This document shows, piece by piece, positions 45,707 through 60,127 of a stretch of 64,000 bases of DNA. The position numbers were made by a program, and so were the translations under genes. Origin of the DNA: Ephemerocybe angulata (taxonomy: Eukaryota > Basidiomycota > Agaricomycetes > Agaricales > Psathyrellaceae). Under the pieces are notes generated by a model, which saw only the letters and a list, made by a program, of their open reading frames with translations, was not told the origin of the DNA and searched no databases. The DNA lies in NCBI GenBank assembly GCA_013368325.1, contig JAACJK010000221.1:682001-746000 (forward strand), read 5' to 3'. The stretch's first letter is position 1. Every line of letters begins with the position of its first letter.

Positions 45707-48006
45707 CTACCATGCAGACTTGATCAAGTCTGCAGCGCGTTCGGCAATAATGTAAGTGGGTGCCATGGTATGGGCAGTCGGAATGAAAGGCTAAGAAAGG
45801 TTCGGAGGAGTCAGCGGCCAAGCTCAATCCTTTTCACAAAAACTGGGAACTCACGATTACTCCAGCGTCAACAACCCTAAGACCCTTGACGCCTTTAACC
45901 TTGAGGTCAGGGTCTACCACGCCGGTCTTCGCTCCCTTCTTCGACATCGCGGTGGTGCCGACGTAATGGAAGGTTGTGGAGATGGTGCTCTTGACCGCCG
46001 CGTCGAATTCGGGGCTGCTGGGCTCCGGGCTGGTGGGCCCGACAATGTAATCAGCCCAAGCAGGTCCGCTGAAGAACCTCCTAAGGATGCGGGCACCCTC
46101 ACGAATGGCTTCCAGGTCGAATGGGTGTGTCAAGTACCCGAGGTCGATGACCGGGCGGTCGAATGGGTTGGTGGAGGCGAGCGAGACAGATCCACCTATA
46201 TGTCAACAGTCAAGATTTTCCCCTATAATGCTTTTGTGAGAAGGGACGTACGCGACTTGGGGGTTACGAGGATGATGACTGCACCAGCAGTGTCCCCGGT
46301 GTTCTGAAGAACCAGTTTCGTATTAGCTTTGTTCACAGGGGATTTTGAAGAAAGTAACGCACAGCGAAGTAGAGCTCCAGGTGAGGCGCATTCTTTCCTG
46401 ACGAGGGATCGGTATGGTTCTGCCAGATAGTTGCGTTGTCGGGGATCCTTGCCCAGAGAGTGTTCATCCTGAAGTCTTCAGTGAGAGGACCGGTTCGGTT
46501 GGCGGTCCATTCCGCGAGGGCAGCCGCACGATCGAGGCTGTTACAATTCAGTTAATCTGTACCCCATGCATAGTAAGCGAATGATGAGCTTACGGAGGAG
46601 CCGGGGTCCCATTCGCTGCGAAGAAGGAAACGAAGTTAACTGAATGATCAGGCATGTCCTTTCCAACAGAAGGAAGATCAACGATCGTCTTGATTCCGAG
46701 AGCACTCAGTTGCTTGCGGTCACCAATTCCAGAGAGCATGAGAATTTGAGGCGAGTTGATGGCGCCTGCGGACAGGATGACCTCCTTCGATGCAGTAAAC
46801 GTCTTCCTTGTGGTACCTACGTGATGTTTTAGTCCAACAAACAAGGTTAACCCGCAGATTAGGAGCACTCACCTCCGGATCTGGGCGCCAACTCGACAGT
46901 GCGAATTTCAGTATTCCTGCTAGATCCAGTTTGCAGGACACGGGTTGCCTGAGTGTTGAGCACAATATCGAGGTTCTTACGAGCACGGACAGCGGTGGTA
47001 AGGTATGCCGTTGCGGCGCTGCTTCGCTCTCCGTTACCAATTGCGTTCTGATTCCACGCTATGCGGCTGTCAGCACTAAAGCCTTACTTCATAAGACGCG
47101 ATGCACTTACATAGACCAAGGGCGTGACCGGAATTCGGGTCGAGGCTGAATGGGAATTCTGGCAAGTCCTTCGTCGTCTGGAACAGCTTCACATCAAACG
47201 GCTCAGCAGGGGTTTGGCGAAGGGAGACCCGCGTGTTTCCTTCGTAACCGTGAACCTTGGGGTCGTAAAGACCAGTGATGTTGCGACCACCGGGAGGAGG
47301 TGTCCATCTTTCGTTCTACATGTTGTTTAGCGGTTTAGAACTTAGCCCAAGGAGCTGAAGAAGCTCATACCTTTTTCGAATATGGGAAAACTGATTTCCA
47401 CGACCAGCCCGAATCTCCCGTCAACTTTGCCCATTGGTCGTAGTCATCGGCAGAGCCGCGAGTGTAGACCATGCCGTCTTGTCGTCGGGTAAGTCTGGGG
47501 TACGATTTAGAAGGGCTGTAACCACGCACTGATTGAGCTGCTTCCGCCGAGCACATGCCCTCTCGCCATTTGAATAGTGCGATTTCCAGCAGCAGCCTGA
47601 GGTATACTGTTGTAGCCCCAGTCGTATTTGCTGTAGTCAATCTCGTTCTGGAGACCAGGAACCTGAATAGCGAGGACACCCTCGTTACTGCATCGAATGT
47701 CAGACAAATTTCAAGATGCAGAGCCAACGGAATGCTTACTCTGGCCCTGCCTCCACAAGCAAAACGGTGAAGCGCGCGTTCTCTGTGAGCCTACTGGCGA
47801 CCACAGGGCCCGCGGTGCCACCTGGAAACATCAGCAGATCATGTCAGTCTGGGTCAAAGCGCCACTGCAGATGACGGCGCGAACGGACCTCCAACGACAA
47901 TGAAGTCGTATTGGCGGTTGGGCAAGTCGCTGAGAGAGTTATACACCTTGCCATACGCGATGGATATCCCAGACGCGAAGAACAAAGAAAGAGCGCCGAG
48001 CTTCAT
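45707..48006 (-). CDS. Secreted GMC oxidoreductase, aryl-alcohol-oxidase-like
   Basis: Extracellular FAD enzyme of the glucose-methanol-choline family; in white-rot fungi relatives feed H2O2 to peroxidases. Eleven exons (48006-47889, 47821-47740, 47687-47530, 47477-47371, 47315-47111, 47058-46873, 46816-46594, 46537-46363, 46303-46252, 46195-45855, 45790-45707) encode 576 residues. A signal peptide ([19 protein letters not shown]) precedes [20 protein letters not shown] (FAD motif), [19 protein letters not shown] (GMC signature 1), [20 protein letters not shown] (signature 2) and the C-terminal [10 protein letters not shown] with [17 protein letters not shown], which hold the two catalytic His. 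Several N-x-S/T sites fit secretion. Related pyranose dehydrogenases share these motifs, so the substrate is uncertain. No frame damage was seen. Confidence 0.92.
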
Positions 48007-49900
48007 GTTGAATCGCTGGCGGACTGGGATTTGGAAGGGTACAAAGGAATGTGGGGGGAATGATATCGATGATATCTGTGTTCTTGAGAAGTTGACGGCC
48101 AGCTATTTTATCGTCCACTCAAGTTGTGTCCCACGTTCAGGGACTCCAAGAAGGCGCCCGACCCGACCAGAGCGCGTCTCCGCCGGACTCTTTCAGTTTG
48201 ACAGATTGTGACCTAGTGTACGTTATTCTGCGCTTCGCTGAGGAAGGTACCCCCGGAGTTTAGACACTTTAACAGGAACGCTTTTGCGAGGAGGCGGTAA
48301 GCAGGCTACATCTCGCTGCGCGAAGACGTGGACGAATTAGCAGGAGAAGGGCAACGAGGGACCGCAGTGAAAGTCGACGCGAAGAAGCTGAAAGAAAATA
48401 GATCAGTAAGGGCGCCGAGCTGCCGACGAGCGACCAGCCGCGCCATTGATGGAGAAGATTCTATGTAACCGCCATTTTGAGATAAAAAGTTCAGTGGTGA
48501 CCAAGTGGTGTGGGTGCGTGTGTGGTTCCAAGGACAACCTGCCATTCCTTGGTGACCGGTGACCGGTTGACCAGCAGTGCGTATCGTAAGCAAATCGTAA
48601 GAATCAAGTAAGGCTGTCTAGGAGGAGCTAGGAGGATGTCAGAAATCCCATGTCCATCAGCAGGGCACCACTGTTGCGTGCCTGACTCTGATGTGCTGAG
48701 TTAAAGTAAGAGGGGGAGAGACCTACTGGATGAGCTGTTCAGCAGAAGCAAAACTGGATGACAGCACTGAGAGATGCCTACAGATCTAAAGGTTATGAAC
48801 CCTCAGAAAATCTTGAAGGAGGGCATGTGCTTAGATGTTCTTTGAGGTAGTCAAGCATAGAGCTGCGGCGCTTCCGGTGTGCCGTGAGGCGAATGTGGAG
48901 GGAGATGGCTTCACCAGGCACGCGTCTCAAAGTGACAATGACATAGGCACAACGGCTGGCTACTATGCGCAGCGAATGCTTTCATAACAAATCCACGCTC
49001 AGGGTCGAAACACTCACGTTTTTGCTAGAATTCAGTTGTTAAATAATGTTAAATGAAGCGAACGGTGTACCTTGAGTGTACCCCTTCAGGTTATTGTAAC
49101 TTGTAAGAGATGCACCTTTATAAGCTCTGGATTGGTCTGCCGAGGCTTTTCTTGGCGATACACCCTTGATTTGTGCCTTGTGAGCCGCACGGATGCAAAA
49201 TACTCCCCAACGGGCATGGAGAAAACAAAGGAAATGTACCGTTAGTACTATTCACAAATCGTATGCTCACCGTTCATCCATGAGAAAACCATGTCTTGTA
49301 CTGCCAAGTTCCAGTCGGATAAATGGCCGCATCCAAGCCGTGCTTAGTCTCCCGTAGCCAGCCTGGACGAGATTCGCGCGGCTCGTTACTTTGTAAGAAC
49401 TTTCTCTTCTGTATCGTTGTTGAGACTGTTGAGTCGATAGTCAGGGAGTCCGAAGTTCGGAGTCCGGACGAAGCGGAGTCTTAAGCCAACCACGTCACGT
49501 GAACCTCTGACACTTGCCGGCCGGCGCTAAAGCCGACTCGGAACGGCGTCAAATAGGTTTGCCCGTTTCCTCGGACCTCAGGTTTTCTCCCTGTTTCCTC
49601 ACAGGCACTTTGCAGGCACTTTTGTCTTTTAATCCCGGGTTGAAGCATCATCGCCTCGATTTAACCTACAACTGCGTCTATCTCTCCACGCAGACATGCT
49701 GCCTACAGTACCACTCTGTCAATGGCAGGCGGGGTGTGCTTTTGTCGATGCAAGTCATGCCAGACATAAAGGAGGCTTCCCTCGACAATTGATTCGTTCT
49801 TGGGCATTTTGCAGCTGTGTCACCCACTCAGCGTTTCGATATATTGTATATTCAGTCAACACGACAACTCGGGCCTTCCCCCTGACATCGTCCTTATACC
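48007..49900. other. Intergenic, nothing recognised
   Basis: About 1.9 kb upstream of the GMC oxidase. Frames are short and interrupted; no TATA-like element stands out near 48006. An imperfect palindrome of AGTCCGAAGTTCGGAGTCCGG lies near 49445-49465. Confidence 0.35.
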
Positions 49901-50394
49901 ATGCTTCCTTCGCTGGCGATCTTCGGTCGGACACATGGCGCCCTCACAACCCATTGGCACACCACTATGGTCCATCCCACGAGCACCAAGACTATTGAAG
50001 GCTCAGAATCTGGCTCCTTTTCTTTGGCGAGCAAGACGCTCAAAGAGGGTGCATCGAGTACCAGAAGTGGTGTGGCTGTCTTCCTCCGCAGGCCTTCGAG
50101 ATATGGTGTCGGACCTGTCACCTATCTTCAGAGCCACGCGGTGCTGGCAGCTCTTGGACGAGTATGTACGACCTAATCGACTGCGACCTCTTGCCGTTCT
50201 GGGCTGTCAAGCTAGATTATTACCTGCGGGAAACGCAGAGGGATTGGGAGGAAACATCAAACATGGTAGGTAACCTTGGAGATAACCCTGAGGAGAATAA
50301 GCGCTTGTCTGTCGTGTCAATGAGCATGGGTGGAGAATACTGTGACCTGTCCTGTGCCATTCCGGACGAGGTCAACGAGTCCGACTATGTGTAG
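49901..50394 (+). other. Possible small gene of unknown function
   Basis: Two overlapping open frames on the plus strand: 49901-50176 (91 residues, containing ASSTRSGVAVFLRRPSRYGV) and 50164-50394 (76 residues, acidic, starting MYDLIDCDLLPFWAVKLDYY). They could be parts of one gene joined across a frameshift or unusual intron near 50160, but I could not find splice sites that do this cleanly. No family is recognised; the call is tentative. Confidence 0.25.
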
Positions 50395-51672
50395 CCATTC
50401 AGAGCCGTCTTCAGCCACTCTGACGACAAACCGAACCTACTCAAAGTCTGGGGCTTAAGCGCCTACACCTTCCTCTGACCCAAAACGTCCAACCACAAGC
50501 AAAGAACCCAAACCATTATACACACACTACAGACAAGTACTTAAGTAGGAAGAGACAGGCACTGTAACCACTAATAAGTTAACTAACACGAGAGACGGAG
50601 AGAGATCTGAGAGAGGCAAATACTAGTATCCCGGGAACGAGGGGGAAAGAAGAAATATATACGCAGCAAGGATTCAGAGTACATACAGAACTGTCATCAT
50701 ACAGTACAGGGTCGTAAATTAAAAGCCAGGGCAAGGGAAGACAGGACGGACAGGAGAGGACAGTGCAGGACAGCGCAGGGTTATAGGATGTGACGACGAA
50801 GGGGCGGGCATACATGGACTGGTAGGTGGCAAGCGCAAGGGGTGTTCCAAGGAGCGAAGTAAAGACCAGGGAGGTAGACAGACGATAGGCAGACGGGCGA
50901 CTGACCAGGTGGTAAAAAACAGCGGGCAAGCCGTATAAAAAAGGTGACTGTACGTTCGATATAGACTACGCTACTTAAATAGATAGAAAGAGACGGACGG
51001 ATAGACAGACACGTTCAACAACAACTCGTATCGGCAATGATCATTGTGATGGATGATGTTGGTACAATTGCAGAGAGAGAGAGAGATGATAGAAGAGAGA
51101 AAGAGAGAAGGAGAGAGAGACCCCGAGAGGGAGAGACAACCCCAGTTACAAAGACGCCTTGGAGCGATAAGCGGAAAAAGTCAAATCGCCTGCTCGCGCC
51201 GCCCGTCCGTCCGTCGAGACGCAACCCTAAACGGGATGATAAAGATACACAGAGAGTGAAAGAGGTCGCAGCGGGTGGGGATGGTGGAGAGTGTACTGAT
51301 AGCTAGAAACGAGCGTGTACATTAAGATAAAGAAAGTTGTGTCTCGAAGGGTCGGCGGTGGAGGAAGAGTGACGGTCGGTCGGACGGACGAATTAGAAGG
51401 TGAAATAAGAAGACCTAGCCAGCACAAATAGAGAAAGAGAGGGGTCAAGAGAAGGAAGGAAACAACGCAAGCCCAGATAGATATAAAAAAAGTGTAGAAG
51501 TCGAAGGTAGAAGAGAGTCTGATCATTGCCCGTGGTCGCTGTACCACCCCCTTTCCCTGGTCCATTCCCGCTTCCTTCTCCCCGCGGTATTCGAGACTCG
51601 AATACCGCGCCCGGGCTTCCAGCGTCACATCTAGTCCTTTCGACCTGGCGGTGCAGCGTCGATGTTGCCTAT
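50395..51672. repeat. Purine-rich tract and 3' flank of the PP1 gene
   Basis: A 1.3-kb stretch with strong strand asymmetry (purines on plus). The densest part, 51068-51135, is an imperfect GA repeat (GAGAGAGAGAGATGATAGAA and similar), followed by other GA- and GAAG-rich segments to 51460. The PP1 mRNA read from the minus strand would have a matching CT-rich 3' region. No gene seen. Confidence 0.6.
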
Positions 51673-53293
<1,621 letters not shown>

Positions 53294-53855
53294 CGTGTGT
53301 GGGCTGAAAGAGAGGTCCGCGTCGTCCTATCGATCAAGGGGTCGGTGTCTGGGGCGATTCTCGCTGGCGAACCGGGGAAAAAGGCAGCTGGTGTGGGGTC
53401 GATTGGGCTTGAAGGTGCGCAATTTTTCGAGTGTGTGGTGTGACTCGATGTCTCGAACAACCGGCTGTCTGGATAATTTTGCGGTCGAGGGGCGGCACGG
53501 AAAGAGCCCTTTCAGACTTTGGGCCTTGAGGGGCGTTCGTCGGACTTGGGAAAAAAGAGGCAGAAATAAATCGATGGTGGTTTGAGGGCAATGGGCGGTG
53601 CAAGATAACACCAGAATTGTTTTGTTGATGACCAACAGTCCCGAACACCCAAATCCGGCTCTCACCGCACCGTGGGAATATCATTAAATACTACTCTACA
53701 CCACTCTAGCAAGAGCTTTTTGCCCTCGAACGTCCTCCGCAGAATGATAATAATATACAGATATGCATGCAGGTAGCTTGATGGAGTCAGATGAATGGAG
53801 AGATAGATAGAGATAGATGAATGGACGAGATGTGCAAGAGCGCGCCGGCTACATA
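53294..53855. other. Intergenic
   Basis: 562 bp between the PP1 start and the stop of the PH-domain gene, both on the minus strand. It contains the PP1 promoter and, at 53790-53825, a short GATAGATAGAGATAGATGAA repeat. No gene seen. Confidence 0.5.
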
Positions 53856-56800
53856 CTATGTCCTCCTGAACACAGGCTGCCCAGCGGTCGCAGACGTTGG
53901 CGTGTAGGTCTCCATGACCGCAGAAGTAGCCAGAGGAGCCTGGCCGTTCACCAGTATCGGTGTAACATTCGGTCGTCGACGACGGCGCCGTCTAGGTAAC
54001 AGAAACACATCAATGATCAGCACAACTCGTACGACACCATACATCCAACCGAGCTCACCTAGGGAATATTGGGCCTCGGGGCATCGGTCGGTCATCCAGG
54101 TCCAGAGCAATGTTCGTCGCAGCTTGAAGGCCCTGCCATACATGTAACATGATGAGCCAACCGTTGCCATGAACATAAGACTAAAATACTGCACCCACCT
54201 CAATCCATTGCACGACACTCGACACATCCTTTGCCTGCAACAAAAACTGCTCGCCTTCCAATCGAACACGAATAACGTTCTTCCGCTTCAAATAGTCGTT
54301 CCCGAGCCCACTCTCTGCGTTCTGCATCGTGTAACACCGTATTAAGTCCTGTTTCGGAGGCTCAAAGTCTTCGCTCTTGCAAGCACGACCATATGCCGTG
54401 CGAGACCCAGTATTCGTTGTCCGGAGCCTGGACGACCTCGATGATCCTGCAGACGTAGGCGTCGGAGGCCTCGACGAAAAGCTCGACGAACTCGAAGGCA
54501 CAGCCAATGACGATCCCGACGGCATGGGCGAATGCGATCTTGACCCATGCGGCGTCACCGACGACGACGACGAAGGCATCGGCGAATGCGACCGTGACGA
54601 GCTCGAAAACGTTGACGAGGTAGGTGTACTAGTCCCGGGCCTCGGAAGATTCAGCGACGACCTTGGAATGCCGTCGGGCGTTCTAAACGCGCCTGTCGGA
54701 CTCGGTGGGCCAGTATCGCTGTTACTCCTGATATGCCTCGACCCTGGCTTCAAGAGATGCACAGCCAGATTCAAAGCGGACTTCGTGATAGCCACCTGTG
54801 TCTGCTGAGGCTGGTGGTGGTGGTGGTGTTGCTTATGCTCCTTCCCATGCCTCTGCGCCGCTACAGACCCCGCCAACGACGCCGTCGAAGCAGCAGCCTG
54901 ACTCAACCCCTGCCCCTCATCCACCCTAAGCTCATCATGCACCGTCGCCTGCAAATACTGCTGATTCACCTTCTCCTCCTCCCTATTCCTCTCCTCCTTC
55001 TTCGCAGGCACCGCGATAGCCGCCCTCCCCGTCCCCGCACTCCCCGCAGCAGGGACCGCGGGCGGCGGGCCCAACGCCACATCCCCCGCACCGACCTTAT
55101 TCTCCCACCACTGCTCAATCGCCGACACGCCCCCGGGCCCCGTCGGCGCCCGATACACCTTCAACATCGTCCCCTCCAGCACCACCAACACCCTCTTCCA
55201 CTTCCTATCCTTCGCCTGCACCCCAGGCGCCGAAAACTCCATCTTCAGCGGCATGATCGCCTTCAGGTAGATCGCATTCGAGTAGCCCGGCAGCACCTCC
55301 CTCCCCTCGTCCTCCCGCGGCAGGATCTTGAGCGAGGCGTGCAGCCCATACGGATGTGGCGCGAAAGAGGGATACGGGGGCGGCGGGGTGGACTCGTTGT
55401 ACGTCGGCATCGATCGCCGCCTGCGTAATGGAGGAAGGGGGTTCAGACTCGCCTCGTACGCGGGAGCCATGCTTATGCGGTTATTCTTCTGGGGCTGGCG
55501 GCCTTCAAGAACGCCAGGCGCCCCCGTAGCGTCTTTCCACGTCGTCGTAGTGCTGGGGTTCATGACATTGCTTCCGGCTGCACCAGAGACAACACTGCTC
55601 GATCCCGCCACGGTCGATCCTCCCATCCCAGCATAATTGGGGTCCTCACCTCCATGTACCCCAATTCTAGGACCGTCTTGTGAATAAGAAGCTTCCGTTG
55701 GCGCAATGCTCGCTTTTGTTATTCCTAACGCATCCCTATTAGGCAACGTCTCTTCCTCCGCCATAGGTCCAAGCCCCTCGTTCCGCAGATGGTGAAGATG
55801 CATGCTGGCGCGATAACCGTCAAGGCTATCGTCACCTCCATTGCTACTTCCCACAACAACGCTCCGCCTCATCGACCTTCGCCTCCGCTGCTCCCGTTCC
55901 TGCTCTTCCTCCTCCTCCCTCACGATCTGCTCCACCTCCTCCCTCTTCGCTGCAGCATGAAGATCCACCAGGCTCCTTGACGCGCGTTTGTGCATCGTCG
56001 GGCGCTGAAGCAGCACGCTCCCCGGCCTAGAGTTGATTCCTCCTCCCCCACCACCAACAAATGCAAGGCTATTCCGATTGGAGGACTTTCCGTCGTTCGC
56101 CCCTTGCAGCACGGCAATGGCTTTCGGCATCTCGAACTGTGACAAGGCGCGGGGTGTCGCGAGCGGAGACGGGTTGGTCTTGTTAAACGGGTCAGCTCGT
56201 GGTGCCGCCAACGGTGTCCGATCAGTCGCGTCCGACCGTGACTGCGAAATGGCCTTCGCCAAGCGTCCATCAAAGTACTCCCCAGCATCCTCGCCCCCCG
56301 AAGCGAAAGAGTAATACGACGAGTTCGTCGAAGTCGTAACCGAAAGGGAGGGGCGCAGTATTCTCGAGAATTCGCCACCCATATCCGACGACGATGAAGA
56401 CGAAAGAGCACTCGACTCGTCGCTGCTTGCAGTAATCGCACTAGACCCGGACGATAAAGGCGAGGGCACCACGAGCTTACTCTTCCCCTTCTTATCTACA
56501 GACCCATCCCCCGCAATCATTCCAGAAGACCACGAAGAACTCGAAGAAGCCTCCCCGCTGTGCTGGAACCGAATATCAAACGGGGACGCGAGCGCGAGCG
56601 GAGGCAGCTCCGGCCTCGGCACGTCATACGACCCCCGGCTCAATATCCCCTCATCGCTCCTCGCACTCCCACTATCCGTGCTCGTAAAGCTCGTCCTCGG
56701 CTCGCTCTCCTCGTCCGTCTCCATCCCATCCGCATCCGTCTCCTCCTCCTCCTCCTCATCGTCCTCCTCCATATCATCCATCTCCTCGTGGCCCCCAGCC

Positions 56801-58330
56801 CCCCGCGTCGTGCCCTGCAGCGGCAGCGCAGGCATACTCCCAAGCCCCACCCGCTCGCTGCGCCTCCTGCTCACCCCCGCCCCCTCGCCCAAAACATCGC
56901 CGCTCGCCGGCACCGGCAGCCGCGGGAGGTTCATAATCGGCAGCGGCGGCGGCCTCGCCATAATCGTCGGGGACAGCCGCACACCCCCAGCTGCCTGCAG
57001 CAGCGAGATGCGGCGGCTCAGGCTCGTCGGAAGGTTAAGCTTCGGGGGTGCAGGCCTCCGCGCGCTTGGGTCAGAGTTTAAGATTATGTCGAGGGCTTCC
57101 CCATCGGCTTCGCTTGCGAAACGGACTGGCATGGGTTCTGGTTTCGGTGTCGCTGCGAGAGATTCAGATAATGAATTCCGCGTTGGCACCGCGGGGCTGG
57201 TTACGGTGGTTGGGAGGTGGATGCTGCTGCGTGCTTCGAGGTGTGTGTTCGTCGTGTCGGGTGAGGTCGTCAAGGCGGTGGTTGGGGGTTCTTGGGGCAC
57301 GGGAGGGAGGGGGCGTCGTGGAGGGAGTGGTCGAGGAGGGGACGTCGTAGTACGGGGAGGGGTGGAACTGCCGAGGGGTGGTGTAGCGGGGAGGGGGGCC
57401 CTGCGAGGTGGGATTTGGGGGTTCTGGAGGTTCTTGCGCACGGGTTTCGGGGGTGGTGTTGGGGGTGTGGGTTCGTTATCGTGGACGTCTGGAGGCAATG
57501 TTAGAGCTCTTTGTACATCGTAATTAGTGATGACATACCCTTTATTGACGTTGATATCGAGTCCCATGGTCCGCTAATCGTGTCATAGTAAGTAGTCTCA
57601 GGCCTTGTCCCGAATTCTTCAGTAGGTGGGGATGCAAGGGAGTGCGTAGACATTCTGCGAGACCGCCGCCGCGTGTCGTCATTTTGCTTTTTTGTGGGCA
57701 GAGGGAACTCTGAGTGCATGCGACATGGCGAAGGATCCGGGGACGAGGAGGAGGCCTCCGAGTCGGGATCGGAGGGCTGAGAGTGCCGGTCGGTGTCCAT
57801 GGATGTCCTCTGCAGCGCCAGCATCGGCTGAGACATGTAAGGCTTCAACGACATGCTTTCTCGGAGTGTAGGGGGGGTTGCCTTCGGGTATGGGTGCGTC
57901 GCGTTCGCCAGACCGGGGCGTCCTCTGTTCTCGTGGTGCGTAGGGGACTTCTGTGCGTGCGACGTGGGTTTGCGACCGGGGATCCGAATGATGCCTTTGA
58001 AGCGAGAAAAGGTCTGCGTGAACTTGCCAGGCCGGACCTGCAGCGCACCAGGAATAGTGTCAAAGATACTCGTGCAACGTCTCGAGACGTACATACCGAT
58101 CTCGAGCTCCCAGGTCTCTGGAGTTCCTCCATGACGCCTTGCAACGCGGAAGATGGGGGATGGGGGCAGGCAGCAAAAGGCTATGCCACTCACTTGCGTC
58201 TGTAAGTAATTATGAGATTTTAGTCAGTGTGATGCCGGTATGATATCTGGAGATTAAACGGGCCTTGGCTGCTCACCTTTGCCCAGGGTGTCGTGAAGCT
58301 CCGTGCGCCTGCGGACCGGCCAAAAACGCT
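53856..58330 (-). CDS. Large PH-domain protein, 5' exons unresolved
   Basis: Membrane- or cortex-associated signalling protein, inferred from a C-terminal pleckstrin-homology domain. Firm exons are 58037-57539, 57488-54199, 54132-54059 and 53991-53856 (over 1330 residues). The N-terminal part has [19 protein letters not shown]; a disordered centre follows with polyproline runs ([20 protein letters not shown]), an acidic block and a QTQ/His-rich patch. The PH domain covers [58 protein letters not shown] and [19 protein letters not shown], and continues [20 protein letters not shown] to RRRRRRP. The layout resembles Skg3/Caf120-type fungal proteins. Upstream of 58037 two exon chains are possible, and the true start codon is not identified, so the 5' limit is approximate. 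Confidence 0.8.
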
Positions 58331-60034
58331 TGGAAGGGCGTTAGGGGATGACACACGGTCGTGGGTGTCGGCTACGCCAGGAATCGGAACTATTGGGTGG
58401 TAGAGGCCTTCCCCAGGTGGATTACGACGAGGCCGTAGTTGGCGGCGACGTGAAGCGCAGCGGCGCAGAGGTGTTAGGAGGGTATGATATGATGGTGGTA
58501 GAGGAGAGAAATCAAGTATCACAAATCCTCGTCATGTTTCATATGACAGAACCTCATCCGCCATGCGGATTTCGATTGGCGCTTCTCAAACATTCGCAGG
58601 GCCCTGTTGGGGCCCTGGGCTAGCATCCTTGTATTCTCGTTACTGCGTTCTTGAATTCGCGTCTCCTTGCCCTCCTCTCACCACCAGATCCTCCGGGTAA
58701 AGCGAGACTCGTCGACTATCGGGTGGGATTAGCGTCATCTTTCAGCAACAAATCGGTGACGACACAGAATAGGCTCTGCCGAGACAGCAAGCCTTATACG
58801 GACAACATGCGGCAGTCTAAAAGCAATGTTCTAATATTAGTGGTAGTTGGAGGGTTTCCGCAGGGCGAGGCTTAGTTCTCACCCAGCTGGGTATGAGAAG
58901 AATGAAGAAACCACACGGATACTGAAGCTGACGATGTGGGACCTTGGGTTGGGGCATCTGAGAACCCGTCGGTGCTCCAATGGACCACGAAGCAAAAATA
59001 AGGTCTGTAGACAGGCATCCCATCCTCTTCCTATTGATCCAGCGTGAATGAAAGTATTGGAGCGTTTAAAGAAAGAAACGACTGACATCGGACGAAGAAT
59101 CCGATCAGCAGGACAGACCTTCCGATGGGGAATGGACGAGAGGTGGCGAGCCAAATGATACAACTTGGGGGTACGGGGTAGGAAGCGTGTGTCGAGGAGC
59201 GCACTTCCCAAGACACCTGGAACCCAGATGCGCGAAGCACTGTTATAGCCAGGCCCAATGACCGCCTCCCGACTCTCGGGCGCCAAAGCTGGGAGCGGGG
59301 GCCGCGGGGCCAACACGTGATAGTTAGTAGGCGCGCGCTTAAATGGCGAGCATGCGTGTTGGGACGGGAAGATGCGGGTCTGCCCGAGCCCTAGCTCCTT
59401 TCCGTCGGTCAGGACCACTGCAAACCGCGTGTCGGAATGTTTTTTGAGGCAGTAGAGTCCCTGGATACTTTTTTTAGAACGAAGGTGAGAAAATAATATG
59501 TATACGAGAAGAGACATGAAGGCTGGGAGGGTCGGGGCGAGAGATAGAGCAAAAGGACATGCTCTTAGACATAGGATCCAGATGGGGCGAGGGAGGATCT
59601 GGGAAGATCGACTACGTTTAACGTGTGTCACGACAGAAGATGTACAACGCTGTTTTATCAAGCCACGTTGGAGCGGACGAGGAAGCGGAATAAGCGTCCA
59701 TCTGTACGTGTACGCGCAATGCTTCTCCAGTTGCTCCAGACGTCAGTCGAAGCAATTGCACCGTTGAGTGACCATGAGAGCTGCCAGGAATTTAGGCGCT
59801 CAAGCTATCAGAGGCGCAGCCAAAGGAGCGTCTTGTGCCTCCTTCAGCGCCCAGCAATGCATGGTATGAATACATGGACGACTCATTCTGGCTCTGCTCT
59901 AAAGTGAATTGAGCACATCGTGGGATTTGGACTTAGTGCAAAAAAAAAGAGAGACACGCTGAATGAAACGATGTTCCGCCCGTCCTGTCTTTGCGGGCCA
60001 CTGGCATGATTACCTTTTTAACACTCTCTCATAA
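58331..60034. other. Intergenic, one long minus-strand frame of doubtful meaning
   Basis: Contains an open frame of 260 codons (59661-58879, minus) whose product is Arg/Ser/Leu/Pro-rich with no domain; it is judged non-coding. The rest is unremarkable. A poly-A run near 59940 lies upstream of the tRNA. Confidence 0.4.
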
Positions 60035-60127
60035 CTCACTTTAGCTCAGCTGGAAGAGCATGAGACTGTAATTGGTTCCGCTGACTAAGCAAATCTCAGG
60101 GTCGCCTGTTCGAGCCAGGCAAGTGAG
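60035..60127 (+). tRNA. tRNA-Tyr (anticodon GTA) with intron
   Basis: A full cloverleaf can be drawn. The acceptor stem CTCACTT pairs perfectly with AAGTGAG; the D arm is TAGCTCAGCTGGAAGAGCA (A box); the anticodon stem TGAGA pairs with TCTCA; the loop begins CTGTAA, giving anticodon GTA; the T arm is GCCTG-TTCGAGC-CAGGC (B box). A 21-nt intron sits one base 3' of the anticodon, as in all eukaryotic nuclear tRNA-Tyr genes. A T5 run directly downstream (60130-60134) is a pol III terminator. CCA is not encoded. Confidence 0.95.

Noticed and set aside
49440..49475. Palindromic AGTCCGAAGTTCGGAGTCCGG element as a transposon end
   Set aside because: Too short and single; no partner inverted repeat, target-site duplication or transposase frame nearby.
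54733..55428. Plus-strand frame of 231 codons, Arg/Pro-rich
   Set aside because: Antisense shadow of the large PH-domain exon; highly biased composition mirrors the coding strand.
56678..57523. Plus-strand frame of 281 codons, Ser/Gly-rich
   Set aside because: Antisense to the same exon; low-complexity serine run comes from GAG/GAC-rich coding sequence.
58879..59661. Minus-strand open frame of 260 codons
   Set aside because: No start context, domain, hydrophobic pattern or splice support; composition rich in Arg, Ser, Pro and Leu as expected for a chance frame in GC-rich DNA.
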